From the NCBI GenBank assembly GCA_029582265.1, contig CM055830.1, positions 31,599,172 to 31,663,171 of the forward strand: a stretch of 64,000 nt of DNA. The letters are read 5' to 3'. The notes beneath the pieces are model-generated. The model was not told the origin of the DNA. It saw only the letters and a list, made by a program, of their open reading frames with translations, and made no database searches. The position numbers and the translations under genes were made by a program. Positions 33,703 through 44,165 of this stretch are shown here, piece by piece (positions within the stretch are counted from its first letter, which is position 1; each line of letters starts with the position of its first letter). Source of the stretch: Zoroaster sp. YZ-2022 (Eukaryota; Echinodermata; Asteroidea; Forcipulatida; Zoroasteridae).

Positions 33703-34020
33703 TGCCATAAATATATTTCACCCATCAGTTTTTTCACAGTACATGTAGTTGCATTATACCTAGACCTTACTCAGCACAAAATAATAATTTCAGAAATTTG
33801 TGCACTATATAATAGAAAAAGCAACACTTTTATGCATGTCCGAAAAATGTAACGCGAGTAACGAGCATTTATCTCTTACATGTACATGTATATACCATAC
33901 AATGTATATGTAATAAATTTCTGAAATTTTGTTTGCGTGCTGGGTAAAGTCTGGGTATGATGCAACTACTGTGAAAAAATGATGAGTGAAATGTATATAA
34001 TAAGGAAATTATGGCATTAA
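33699..34020. mobile_element. TTAA-flanked fold-back element
   Basis: TTAATGCCATAA...TTATGGCATTAA. The whole 320 bp is an imperfect inverted repeat: TTCAGAAATTTGTG against ATAAATTTCTGAAATT, and CATGTAGTTGCATTATACC against GGTATGATGCAACTAC. Its left TTAA is the right TTAA of the preceding P1 element. Confidence 0.75.
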
Positions 34021-34455
34021 GAGTGGGCCCAATACCTCAAAAATGTAACGTGAGTAACCATGGAGTTGCCCATGTGTGATGAGATCCGGGAAACCCTTCG
34101 CATGATGAAATTTGAAATGTTTGTGTTTCATACATCAAACACAATGAAATTTTACTCAGAATTTTAAAGCTTGATTTCTCAAAACGAGGTCAGCTAGTTT
34201 TCCGAAATTCCTGAGTGTGTAACTCAAGTTATAGACATCCTAAAATCATGAACAAAACTGTTTTGAAAAGAGCACAGTGTTCTCAAAAATTACGAACTTC
34301 AACATCCGAAGGGTTTCCCAAATCACATTATCATTATGATTATACATTTCTGGTAATGAAACCAAGGATTCCTCAAAAGCACACTTAAGCACTGTAGCTC
34401 AGAAGCCTGAGGAAACCTGTGAACAAGGGCGCTTGTTACGTGAACCAGAAACACC
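34021..34455. other. No recognised feature
   Basis: Intronic. The phrase AAAAATGTAACG-GAGTAACGAG-like (33845) recurs once at 34039 (AAAAATGTAACGTGAGTAAC), suggesting a local duplication. Nothing coding. Confidence 0.4.
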
Positions 34456-34691
34456 GGGGTTAACCCCTACTCTTCCACGATAAGTGTTCTGGGTTCTTTT
34501 ACGTGCATTACTTAATCTAGTACATGGGACCTGTGGCTTTAACATCCCATCAGAAGGACGAAGCAATTATGGTTAAGTGTCTTGCTCAAGGACACAAGCG
34601 CCGTGACCAGCCAATACCGGGATTTGAACCCACATTCTGACAACACCAGAACTTGAGTCCGATGCACTAGACCACTTGGCCACGACACTCC
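34456..34691 (-). mobile_element. tRNA-derived SINE, second subfamily
   Basis: Minus-strand element. The head is at 34691 (GGAGTGTCGTGGCCAAGTGG A-box-like, with B box GGGTTCAAATCCC at 34619-34631). Then comes CTTGAGCAAGACACTTAACC and a body unlike the main family (CCTTCTGATGGGATGTTAAAGCC, GTACTAGATTAAGTAATGC). Confidence 0.75.
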
Positions 34692-34871
34692 ACACAACAT
34701 ACTGTCGATAACATGTATGCATCGGTGTTTGAGTGGGGCAACGCCATGTACATGAATGTCTTCTTTGTGTTTCAACTTGTGTGCTCTACACGTAGGCAAG
34801 CATGAATGGTACAATAAAATAAATGAGGCTTATTAACCAAGAAATTTTAATTATCAAGTTTTTCATAATGT

Positions 34872-35152
34872 ATTAACCCTTACCCCTTAGCTATTTTGGC
34901 TAAGAACCTTCCTGAATCTGCCAAAATCCTACACCATGCAGTAACACTACCACGCAACTGTTGTACTTAGCTGGAATTGGGACACCTAGACACATGCAAA
35001 GTATTCCTGTCTGGGCTATACAGTACTGAGTCCATCAAAATACAACACCATGCAGTAACACTACCATCCAACTGTTGGACTTAGCTGGAATTGGGACACC
35101 TGGCCCCATGCAATGTATCCCTGTCTGGGCCCTTGGGACTCGACCCTTATCT
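34872..35152 (+). mobile_element. TTAA element relic (CCTTACCCC class)
   Basis: TTAACCCTTACCCCTTAGCTATTTTGGC, then a duplicated ~95-bp block with CATGCAGTAACACTACC and GACTTAGCTGGAATTGGGACACC (34920-35010 and 35030-35110). The right border is unclear. Confidence 0.5.
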
Positions 35153-35240
35153 GTCTAGTCAAAATATTTTCCGCCATACTCAAAATCATACTACAAAATC
35201 TTTAAACTTTGTCATTCAAATATTTATCTCCTACAATTAC

Positions 35241-35413
35241 CTCTTTCACTTTCATCATCTACGAGAATGATCTCTGTGAGCAGTTCCCATGGTGACCGAT
35301 TAATGATACTGTGTACAGAGCGTAGCAACGTGCTCCATGCCTCGTTGTGGAAAACTATAATAACGCTCGTCTTTGGCAACTCGCTGTCTGGTGGATAATG
35401 TTTTGTTTTACAC
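35241..35413 (-). CDS. GALNT1/13-like exon B: start of the catalytic domain
   Basis: A 173-bp internal exon, minus strand. It follows the acceptor TCAATTCCCCAG, joins the split Gly codon from exon A (GG+G), and reads [40 protein letters not shown] and [13 protein letters not shown]. It ends with a single G before the donor GTAATT (phase 1), which exon C completes to Asp. [15 protein letters not shown] and ILVDD are the hallmark first blocks of the GT27 catalytic domain that bind the UDP sugar. Length and block order fit GALNT1/13. The donor GTAATT is weaker than the GTAAGT after exon C. Confidence 0.96.
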
Positions 35414-35460
35414 CTGGGGAATTGAGAGAAAAATCACAATTATTGGTAAAATTTATACTT

Positions 35461-35770
35461 TAGGGTGTGATTTGACAAAAGTAAAAAAAATCCTGAAAAA
35501 TGGGTAGCGGGCCCGTGTCTCCCTTTGGTCTAGAGGACAAAGCCCCCTGAACCTCCTGGATGTTTAATTTTTGAGGATTTAGAGACTCTCCACATCCCCA
35601 CAAACAAGAAACTGGAGGTTTGGACACAATACAGGCTACTTCTTTCTTCCCTTCGTGGCTACATCTCTTCTTTTTCAAGAACATTTTGAGGCACAGGAAG
35701 AATTGTAAAAAAAAAAAAAAAAATTTAAAAACCCTGAAATTATGAAAAATCCTGAGAAATCACAGGCCTG
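35461..35770 (+). mobile_element. hAT-like MITE (CAGG..TGTGATTTG family) 48 bp from exon B
   Basis: Near-complete copy: left TAGGGTGTGATTTGACAAAAG, body GGACAAAGCCCCCTGAACC, an expanded A run at 35707-35723, right end AAATCACAGGCCTG. It sits 48 bp upstream of the exon B acceptor in transcript orientation, in the region where a branch point would be expected to be close by. Confidence 0.75.
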
Positions 35771-36159
35771 ATTTAAAGGGAAGATACAACATCAGTATTT
35801 GGAAATGTACATGGATTGTCCACACATGACCTCACCATTACGTGACTATCTATTTGTGAGATATAATGATATTTTGTTCAATATAATGATGTGAACAAGA
35901 AGAATTATATGGTGTACGTGTTTATTGGAGAAACCATTACAATGCATTATTTACATGTAGTTTCAGGGAAAATCCATTACTTATAATGCATGCTCTTCAC
36001 AGAAATTCTATTACCTTCATAGTACACAGAGGTATACACTAGTTTCTTTAGCTAATAATCCCTTGAAATTGCATCTGTCTTTATTCTGGAGGCAATTTAC
36101 AGTGTAGGACTTGCTCACTTATGTGTTTGTTTATATGTCCTTGTATATTTGTTTGTGAT
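35771..36159. other. Unassigned intron sequence
   Basis: No repeat matched and nothing coding. Confidence 0.4.
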
Positions 36160-36970
36160 TTAACCCTTTCACACATGGAGGCCACTCCGAGATCCACAAA
36201 ATTCTGCTCTTGAGCAACTTTCAGTACATACATGTACAAGCCTGCTGTCCTTTCCAAGTAAGCTTACAAAATCAATACCTCAATACATATTCATGATCGA
36301 GAGCCGAAATCTCACTGGTCCATTCACCATCACGTGCCAGATGCTATTTTGGCTGTTTACCAAGCACCCGCGAGTATTCACGCACAGGGTAAATACGCAT
36401 GCGTAGTAGACTGTCGCATATGCATCAGTCTACTACACATACGCTTTACGAAGCAATCGGGGAACAGTCGCACGGGGGTAGTGCGCGAACATCGCCCTAG
36501 CTACATACACATGAAAAAATGGCGGCACACGTACATGTCAATTCACGTTTTCCCGAGCTCAATGTTCCTTATTATTGTAATGGCAACTGAATATGTATGA
36601 GGTATAGTAAAACAAATATAACGTGGTTTGAGGGTGGACAGTCTATATTAGCTCCCCGAGGTATTGGAAGTTGACAAACTAGTTCCTCGGGAACTAGTTT
36701 GTCAACTTCCAATACCTCGGGGAGCTAATATCGACTGTCCACCCTCAAACCATGTTATATTTGTATACTGTGTGCCACCCAAGGCCACTGTAAATGTTTG
36801 AACATGTTAGTATGGCCTGCAATGTATCAATGGGAGACCACTTTACCCTGCAATCTCAGTGGTGTGACAGTACACAGAAGGGTAACCATAGGAGGCCACT
36901 GGCAAAGCTAATGGCTTGGAGTGGCCTGAATGGGTTGTTTCAAAAATTGCACTGATTGTAGGAGGGTTAA
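36160..36970. mobile_element. TTAA element (CCCT class) containing a large palindrome
   Basis: TTAACCCTTTCACACATGGAGGCCACTCC at the left. The right end reads, on the other strand, TTAACCCTCCTACAATCAG and later AGGCCACTCC. AGGCCACTCC at comparable positions on both sides supports this as one element. A relic end occurs at 26515-26546. The interior holds the palindrome at 36613-36763. Confidence 0.55.
36613..36763. repeat. 151-bp near-perfect palindrome
   Basis: Arms of 74 bp around a TCG centre (GTTCC-TCG-GGAAC), from CAAATATAACGTGG to CCATGTTATATTTG. I find two mismatches (ACGTGG/ACATGG and GTCTATA/GTCGATA). It can extrude as a cruciform in DNA or form a perfect hairpin in RNA. Confidence 0.95.
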
Positions 36971-37012
36971 TAAGTCAAACTGTACTATTATTATATGGAA
37001 GGTATAGGATTA

Positions 37013-37379
37013 AAGCTTGGGCGATAAATTCTTTTCATTCACGATATATCGGCAAACATATATCATGATTTTTTATAGTATCGCAATTATTTTTTTCATT
37101 CATGCATGATTGCTTTAGAGACGATAACCACAGGTATGTACCCCTCCACAAGCATCACAATAAATCGGAAATTCGTTTGCATAGTGTGTACGTACTTCTG
37201 AAGTAGTTCACTTTTGTTTATCACTTCTGAAAGCTGAAAAGACTGTCATAATTTTGTTTCCATGGAATTTCTGACTTGATTCACAATGGCGATTTTATTT
37301 AATCACGATTTGCCGATAACTTAAAAAGGTTCTCGATATCGTAAGTGAATAAAAAGGTATCATGTTAACGCCCAAGCTT
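37013..37379. mobile_element. AAGCTTGGGCGATA-type MITE
   Basis: Terminal inverted repeats AAGCTTGGGCGATAA / TTAACGCCCAAGCTT. Near the ends, short CGATA/TATCG and GATTTGCCGATA motifs recur. A second copy is at 47711-48089. Both lie outside exons, in or beside the GALNT gene. Confidence 0.75.
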
Positions 37380-37391
37380 CAAACGATTTCT

Positions 37392-37631
37392 GAATTTAGA
37401 AATAACAAAATTGTTGAATTTTAATGTAAAGTTAAGTAGAATTTGAAACTTTGCATGGCGGAAGTACATTGGGAAAATGGTTTGCGGTAGTACCATTTAA
37501 CGATCTCTGAGGATTATTACAACTCATAGGAGATTGCTACAGGAAACCTTACTCTTAATGTACATGTACTTCTGCCATGTAAAGATTCAAATCCTACTCA
37601 AATTCAACAATTCTGTTATTTTTAAATTAAG
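37392..37631. mobile_element. Fold-back MITE (AACAAAATTGTTGAATTT arms)
   Basis: AATAACAAAATTGTTGAATTT...TTTGCATGGCGGAAGTACAT faces ATGTACTTCTGCCATGTAAAG...AATTCAACAATTCTGTTATT. The centre contains GATCTCTGAGGATTATTACAACTC. A related decayed stretch is at about 57545-57665. Confidence 0.65.
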
Positions 37632-37815
37632 CTGATAAAAACATTAATCTTCACCAGAATTACTATTCATCTTAGATGTTGTTATTTTAAAGAAATGTGA
37701 AAATACATCCAATCTGAAAAGAATAGCATATATGCAATTTCCAAAATTGATTACAACAAAATCTGTTGCCAACGTAATAGATAATACGCTGAATAAACAG
37801 TCTGGTTATTTAAGA

Positions 37816-40800
37816 TATATCTTGATTCAAAGAGAGTAAGCATACTCATAGAAGCAGTTTTGCCAACATGACCAATGCTGTACCTATATCTCGATTCAAA
37901 GAGAGTAAGCATACTCATAGAAGCAGTTTGGCCAACATTACCAATGATGTACCTTGTATGTATATCTTGATTCAAAGAGAGTAAGCATACTCATAGAAGC
38001 AGTTTGGCCAACATTACCAATGATGTACCTTGTACATGTATGTATATCTTGATTCAAAGAGAGTAAGCATACTCATAGAAGCAGTTTGGCCAACATTACC
38101 AATGATGTACCTTCCCTTCAATGTATATATTGATTCAAAGAGAGTAAGCATACTCATAGAAGCAGTTTGGCCAACATTACCAATGATGTACCTTGTATGT
38201 GTATCTTGATTCAAAGAGAGTAAGCATACTCATAGAAGCAGTTTTGCCAACATTACCAATGATGTACCTTGTATGTATATCTTGATTCAAAGAGAGTAAG
38301 CATACTCATAGAAGCAGTTTGGCCAACATTACCAATGATGTACCTTGTACATGTATGTATATCTTGATTCAAAGAGAGTAAGCGTACTCATAGAAGCAGT
38401 TTGGCCAACATTACCAATGATGTACCTTGTATGTATATCTTGATTCAAAGAGAGTAAGCATACTCATAGAAGCAGTTTGGCCAACATTACCAATGATGTA
38501 CCTTGTATGTATATCTTGATTCAAAGAGAGTAAGCATACTCATAGAAGCAGTTTGGCCAACATTACCAATGATGTACCTTGTACATGTATGTATATCTTG
38601 ATTCAAAGAGTAAGCATACTCATAGAAGCAGTTTGGCCAACATTACCAATGATGTACCTTGTATGTATATCTTGATTCAAAGAGAGTAAGCGTACTCATA
38701 GAAGCAGTTTGGCCAACATTACCAATGATGTACCTTGTATGTATATCTTGATTCAAAGAGAGTAAGCATACTCATAGAAGCAGTTTGGCCAACATTACCA
38801 ATGATGTACCTTGTACATGTATGTATATCTTGATTCAAAGAGAGTAAGCGTACTCATAGAAGCAGTTTGGCCAACATTACCAATGCTGTACCTTGTATGT
38901 ATATCTTGATTCAAAGAGAGTATTAAGCATACTCGTAGAAGCAGTTTGGCCAACATTACCAATGATGTACCTTGTATGTATATCTTGATTCAAATAGAGT
39001 AAGCATACTCGTAGAAGCAGTTTGGCCAACATTACCAATGTTGAACCTTGTATGTATATCTTGATTCAAAGAGAGTAAGCATACTCATAGAAGCAGTTTA
39101 GCCAACATTACCAATGATGTACCTTGTATGTATATCTTGATTCAAAGAGAGTAAGCATACTCATAGAAGCAGTTTTGCCAACATTACCAATGATGTACCT
39201 TGTATGTATATCTTTATTCAAAGAGAGTAAGCATACTCATAGAAGCAGTTTGGCCAACATTACCAATGATGTACCTTGTATGTATATCTTGATTCAAAGA
39301 GAGTAAGCATACTCATAGAAGCAGTTTGGCCAACATTACCAATGATGTACCTTGTACATGTATGTATATCTTGATTCAAAGAGAGTAAGCGTACTCATAG
39401 AAGCAGTTTGGCCAACATTACCAATGATGTACCTTGTATGTATATCTTGATTCAAAGAGAGTAAGCGTACTCATAGAAGCAGTTTGGCCAACATTACCAA
39501 TGATGTACCTTGTATGTATATCTTGATTCAAAGAGAGTAAGCATACTCATAGAAGCAGTTTGGCCAACATTACCAATGATGTACCTTGTACATGTATGTA
39601 CATGTATGTATATCTTGATTCAAAGAGAGTAAGCGTACTCATAGAAGCAGTTTGGCCAACATTACCAATGATGTACCTTGTATGTATATCTTGATTCAAA
39701 GAGAGTAAGCATACTCATAGAAGCAGTTTAGCCAACATTACCAATGATGTACCTTGTATGTATATCTTGATTCAAAGAGAGTAAGCATACTCATAGAAGC
39801 AGTTTGGCCAACATGACCAATGATGTACCTTGTATGTATATCTTGATTCAAAGAGAGTAAGCATACTCATAGAAGCAGTTTAGCCAACATTACCAATGAT
39901 GTACCTTGTATGTATATCTTGATTCAAAGAGAGTAAGCATACTCATAGAAGCAGTTTTGCCAACATTACCAATGATGTACCTTGTATGTATATCTTGATT
40001 CAAAGAGAGTAAGCGTACTCATAGAAGCAGTTTGGCCAACATTACCAATGTTGTACCTTGTATGTATATCTTGATTCAAAGAGAGTAAGCATACTCATAG
40101 AAGCAGTTTGGCCAACATTACCAATGCTGTACCTTGTATGTATATCTTGATTCAAAGAGAGTAAGCATACTCATAGAAGCAGTTTTGCCAACATTACCAA
40201 TGATGTACCTTGTATGTATATCTTGATTCAAAGAGAGTAAGCATACTCATAGAAGCAGTTTAGCCAACATTACCAATGATGTACCTTGTATGTATATCTT
40301 GATTCAAAGAGAGTAAGCATACTCATAGAAGCAGTTTGGCCAACATTACCAATGATGTACCTTGTATGTATATCTTGATTCAAAGAGAGTAAGCATACTC
40401 ATAGAAGCAGTTTAGCCAACATTACCAATGATGTACCTTGTATATGTATATCTTGATTCAAAGAGAGTAAGCATACTCATAGAAGCAGTTTGGCCAACAT
40501 TACCAATGCTGTACCTTGTATGTATATCTTGATTCAAAGAGAGTAAGCATACTCATAGAAGCAGTTTTGCCAACATTACCAATGATGTACCTTGTATGTA
40601 TATCTTGATTCAAAGAGAGTAAGCATACTCATAGAAGCAGTTTAGCCAACATTACCAATGATGTACCTTGTATGTATATCTTGATTCAAAGAGAGTAAGC
40701 ATACTCATAGAAGCAGTTTGGCCAACATTACCAATGATGTACCTTGTATGTATATCTTGATTCAAAGAGAGTAAGCATACTCATAGAAGCAGTTTTGCCA

Positions 40801-42336
40801 ACATTACCAATGATGTACCTTGTATGTATATCTTGATTCAAAGAGAGTAAGCATACTCATAGAAGCAGTTTAGCCAACATTACCAATGATGTACCTTGTA
40901 TGTATATCTTGATTCAAAGAGAGTAAGCATACTCATAGAAGCAGTTTGGCCAACATTACCAATGATGTACCTTGTATGTATATCTTGATTCAAAGAGAGT
41001 AAGCATACTCATAGAAGCAGTTTAGCCAACATTACCAATGATGTACCTTGTATATGTATATCTTGATTCAAAGAGAGTAAGCATACTCATAGAAGCAGTT
41101 TGGCCAACATTACCAATGCTGTACCTTGTATGTATATCTTGATTCAAAGAGAGTAAGCATACTCATAGAAGCAGTTTAGCCAACATTACCAATGATGTAC
41201 CTTGTATGTATATCTTGATTCAAAGAGAGTAAGCATACTCATAGAAGCAGTTTGGCCAACATTACCAATGATGTACCTTGTATGTATATCTTGATTCAAA
41301 GAGAGTAAGCATACTCATAGAAGCAGTTTGGCCAACATTACCAATGATGTACCTTGTATGTATATCTTGATTCAAAGAGAGTAAGCATACTCATAGAAGC
41401 AGTTTGGCCAACATTACCAATGATGTACCTTGTATGTATATCTTGATTCAAAGAGAGTAAGCATACTCATAGAAGCAGTTTAGCCAACATTACCAATGAT
41501 GTACCTTGTATGTATATCTTGATTCAAAGAGAGTAAGCATACTCATAGAAGCAGTTTGGCCAACATTACCAATGTTGTACCTTGTATGTATATCTTGATT
41601 CAAAGAGAGTAAGCATACTCATAGAAGCAGTTTGGCCAACATTACCAATGATGTACCTTGTATGTATATCTTGATTCAAAGAGAGTAAGCATACTCATAG
41701 AAGCAGTTTTGCCAACATTACCAATGCTGTACCTTGTATGTATATCTTGATTCAAAGAGAGTAAGCATACTCATAGAAGCAGTTTTGCCAACATTACCAA
41801 TGATGTACCTTGTATGTATATCTTGATTCAAAGAGAGTAAAGCATACTCATAGAAGCAGTTTGGCCAACATTACCAATGATGTACCTTGTATGTATATCT
41901 TGATTCAAAGAGAGTAAGCATACTCATAGAAGCAGTTTGGCCAACATTACCAATGATGTACCTTGTATGTATATCTTGATTCAAAGAGAGTAAGCATACT
42001 CATAGAAGCAGTTTAGCCAACATTACCAATGATGTACCTTGTATGTATATCTTGATTCAAAGAGAGTAAGCATACTCATAGAAGCAGTTTTGCCAACATT
42101 ACCAATGATGTACCTTGTATGTATATCTTGATTCAAAGAGAGTAAAGCATACTCATAGAAGCAGTTTGGCCAACATTACCAATGATGTACCTTGTATGTA
42201 TATCTTGATTCAAAGAGAGTAAAGCATACTCATAGAAGCAGTTTGGCCAACATTACCAATGATGTACCTTGTATGTATATCTTGATTCAAAGAGAGTAAG
42301 CATACTCATAGAAGCAGTTTGGCCAACATTACCAAA
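37816..42336 (+). repeat. 76-bp satellite array 2, plus orientation (~4.5 kb, ~59 units)
   Basis: The same monomer as array 1, starting TATATCTTGATTCAAAGAG and ending inside a unit at ATTACCAAAG. There are no spacers. Higher-order structure is visible. A TACATG insertion marks every third unit over part of 38030-39600 (spacing about 232-236). Two copies of an eight-unit block (a TATATG variant at 40441 and 41051, 610 bp apart) occur in the middle. It lies in the intron between GALNT exons A and B. Confidence 0.95.
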
Positions 42337-42597
42337 GTTTTTTATCCTTTAAATGTGTGATTTTCTTGACTGGACTGCAGATACAATTTTAAGTGGCAGA
42401 TGTCTTCCCTTGACACATTGACTTGAGGAACAGATCTTTACGGCCCATTTCTGGTTGAATCAACCACACAAACATGTTTACTTCATGTCCACAGTGATAA
42501 ATCATGCAGGATGCAAATTTGGCATCGATTTCATGTCAAACCATTTATAGGAATGTATTGACACATCTAGTCCTACATGTACTACAGCTGCACTTTA
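42337..42597. other. Unassigned intron sequence
   Basis: No repeat or coding signature recognised. Confidence 0.4.
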
Positions 42598-42826
42598 GTG
42601 GCAAGTAGCTACAGTAGCCAAAACCAGTAAACTGCCTGTTTTGATTGTTGACCCAAATGTGCACACAGGGGCATTTTTGACTGGTTTTTACTGTCATTTT
42701 GACCACCCTGAACAATACCAGACAATGTTTTTACCAGTCAAAAACGGTCGCCTCATTTTGACCTGTAAATGTACTTACTACACGTAAGGTTTGATAGTGT
42801 TTGACTTTTAAGTGAACTATACCTTA

Positions 42827-43285
42827 AGTAAGACTAATTGCGGTGACACCATGTGGAATCTCAATTGAGTAGTAATTAGTTCTGAAAAGAACTGGAGGTA
42901 CAACTCAACGTTTTGATCAGTATGCTCAGGAGAATGCCGGACTCTGGAAAATGCTGCTGCTTGTTAACAACTGATTCAGTTCAGTGAGCACACACTCCTC
43001 TCCCCCAACCCCTAGGATCCTAGTCTCAACAGTTCCCACCTGCGCGCCTCAACGAACTAATCCTCCAGCATCCATTCATGGGATGATCCTCCAGCAGTCT
43101 ACTTAAGCAGCAGCATTTTCCAGAGTCCGGCGTTCTCCCGAGGACGATCAGAGCATACTGATCGAAACGTCGAGTTGTACCTCCAGTTCTTTTCAGAACT
43201 AATTACTACTCAATTGAGATTCCACATGGTGTCACCGCAATTAGTCTTAATTATCATCCTCACCATGCAAAGCTACAAGTTTTAC
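42827..43285. mobile_element. Inverted-repeat element with GATCGAAACGTCGAG core
   Basis: Long arms: AGACTAATTGCGGTGACACC...GAACTGGAGGTACAACTCAACG...CCGGACTCTGGAAAATGCTGC faces GCAGCATTTTCCAGAGTCCGG...CGTCGAGTTGTACCTCCAG...GGTGTCACCGCAATTAGTCT. Arms are ~145 bp around a ~135-bp GC-richer centre. Single-arm relatives occur at 1536, 61085, 62032 and 62276. Class unassigned. Confidence 0.75.
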
Positions 43286-43306
43286 CTAGATATACCTTGG
43301 CAAGTA

Positions 43307-43518
43307 CACTGAGCAAAAATATAAACGCCCCATGTTTCAACCTGACCCCCACCGTGTCCACATGCATGTCCATGATTGCCAGACGCCACTATCGTGTTCT
43401 AACGGACAGTAATCTGTAGCATATTGAACAACAAAATGAATTTTGTATGATTTTGCAACCTCTAAGGCTAATAAAAGTTTCAAAGTGCCACATGGGGCGT
43501 TTATAATTTTGTTCAGTA
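43307..43518. mobile_element. TA-flanked Tc1/mariner-class MITE (212 bp)
   Basis: Ends CACTGAGCAAAAATATAAACG and GTTTATAATTTTGTTCAGTA form inverted repeats with GCCCCATG just inside. Host sequence TTGGCAAG-TA-TATCAAC is preserved with TA on both sides (43305-43306 and 43519-43520), as deduced from the uninterrupted copy at 28279-28300. Confidence 0.85.
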
Positions 43519-43730
43519 TATATCAACATTTTGACTGATTTTGACCCTTGCAGTCACAGAAGGGTTACAGGAAAGATCCACCAATGGTAATTACAAGATT
43601 ATCAAACAATTATCTTATCGATAACTTGTTATAAAGTTGGAACAATCCCAAGAAATTATCGATCTGAAGTGCATTCATCTTAAAGAAAAAAGTTGCTGGA
43701 TTTTATTTCTTGAAAACTAGATGGTTAAAA

Positions 43731-44115
43731 TTAACCCTCCTACTTCTGGTACCTTTTTCATACAAGTTGATCCACCATTTGAAACCATTCGCTTTTGTGG
43801 TTTTGAATGGTGAAATAACTGTGTACAGTATTGATTTCCCCAAATGGTTTTGAATGGTCGGTCAGCTAGTACAAAACCTTGTTTGGATCTTTCCAAATGG
43901 TAGTACAGCTAATACAAAACCTTGTTTGGATACTTCTAAGTGGTGAATCAATGGACCCTCTATGCATTTGAATGCATTTGAATGGATTTGAATGGTAGTA
44001 AAGCTTGCTACCAACACTGTTCAAATGGTATCACCATGTGTGTACAAAACCAATGGGCATTTTGGTAAGTGGAAATTTTGAATGGTTTCAAATGGTCAAA
44101 CAGGAGGAGGGTTAA
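43731..44115 (+). mobile_element. TTAA element (CCCTCCTA class) with TTTGAATGG motifs
   Basis: TTAACCCTCCTACTTCTGG at the left, GGAGGAGGGTTAA at the right. The interior repeats CATTTGAATGG and CCAAATGGT many times. A reverse copy with matching order is at 63304-63629. Confidence 0.8.
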
Positions 44116-44165
44116 TGTATGATTCAAAATACCAATGTTGTGCATTGCGTAGTGATGCCTCTCAC

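Larger units (their letters stand above)
27398..35240 (-). other. GALNT intron between exons B and C (7.8 kb)
   Basis: Begins GTAATTGTAGG at 35240 and ends CATGGACAG at 27398. It contains the exon-border array, two LINE fragments, a SINE and several nested MITEs, listed separately. Confidence 0.9.
42598..43560 (-). repeat. Dispersed GTCAAAA repeat, reverse copy with two insertions
   Basis: Pieces 42598-42830, 43285-43306 and 43519-43560 rejoin to match 28257-28553 in reverse (AAGTGAACT + TAGATATACCTTGGCAAG + TATATCAACATTTTG). The gaps are the inverted-repeat element at 42827-43285 and the TA-flanked MITE at 43307-43518. Confidence 0.75.

Noticed and set aside
37816..42336. CRISPR-like regular array
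   Set aside because: The repeats are directly contiguous with no unique spacers, and the DNA is eukaryotic.
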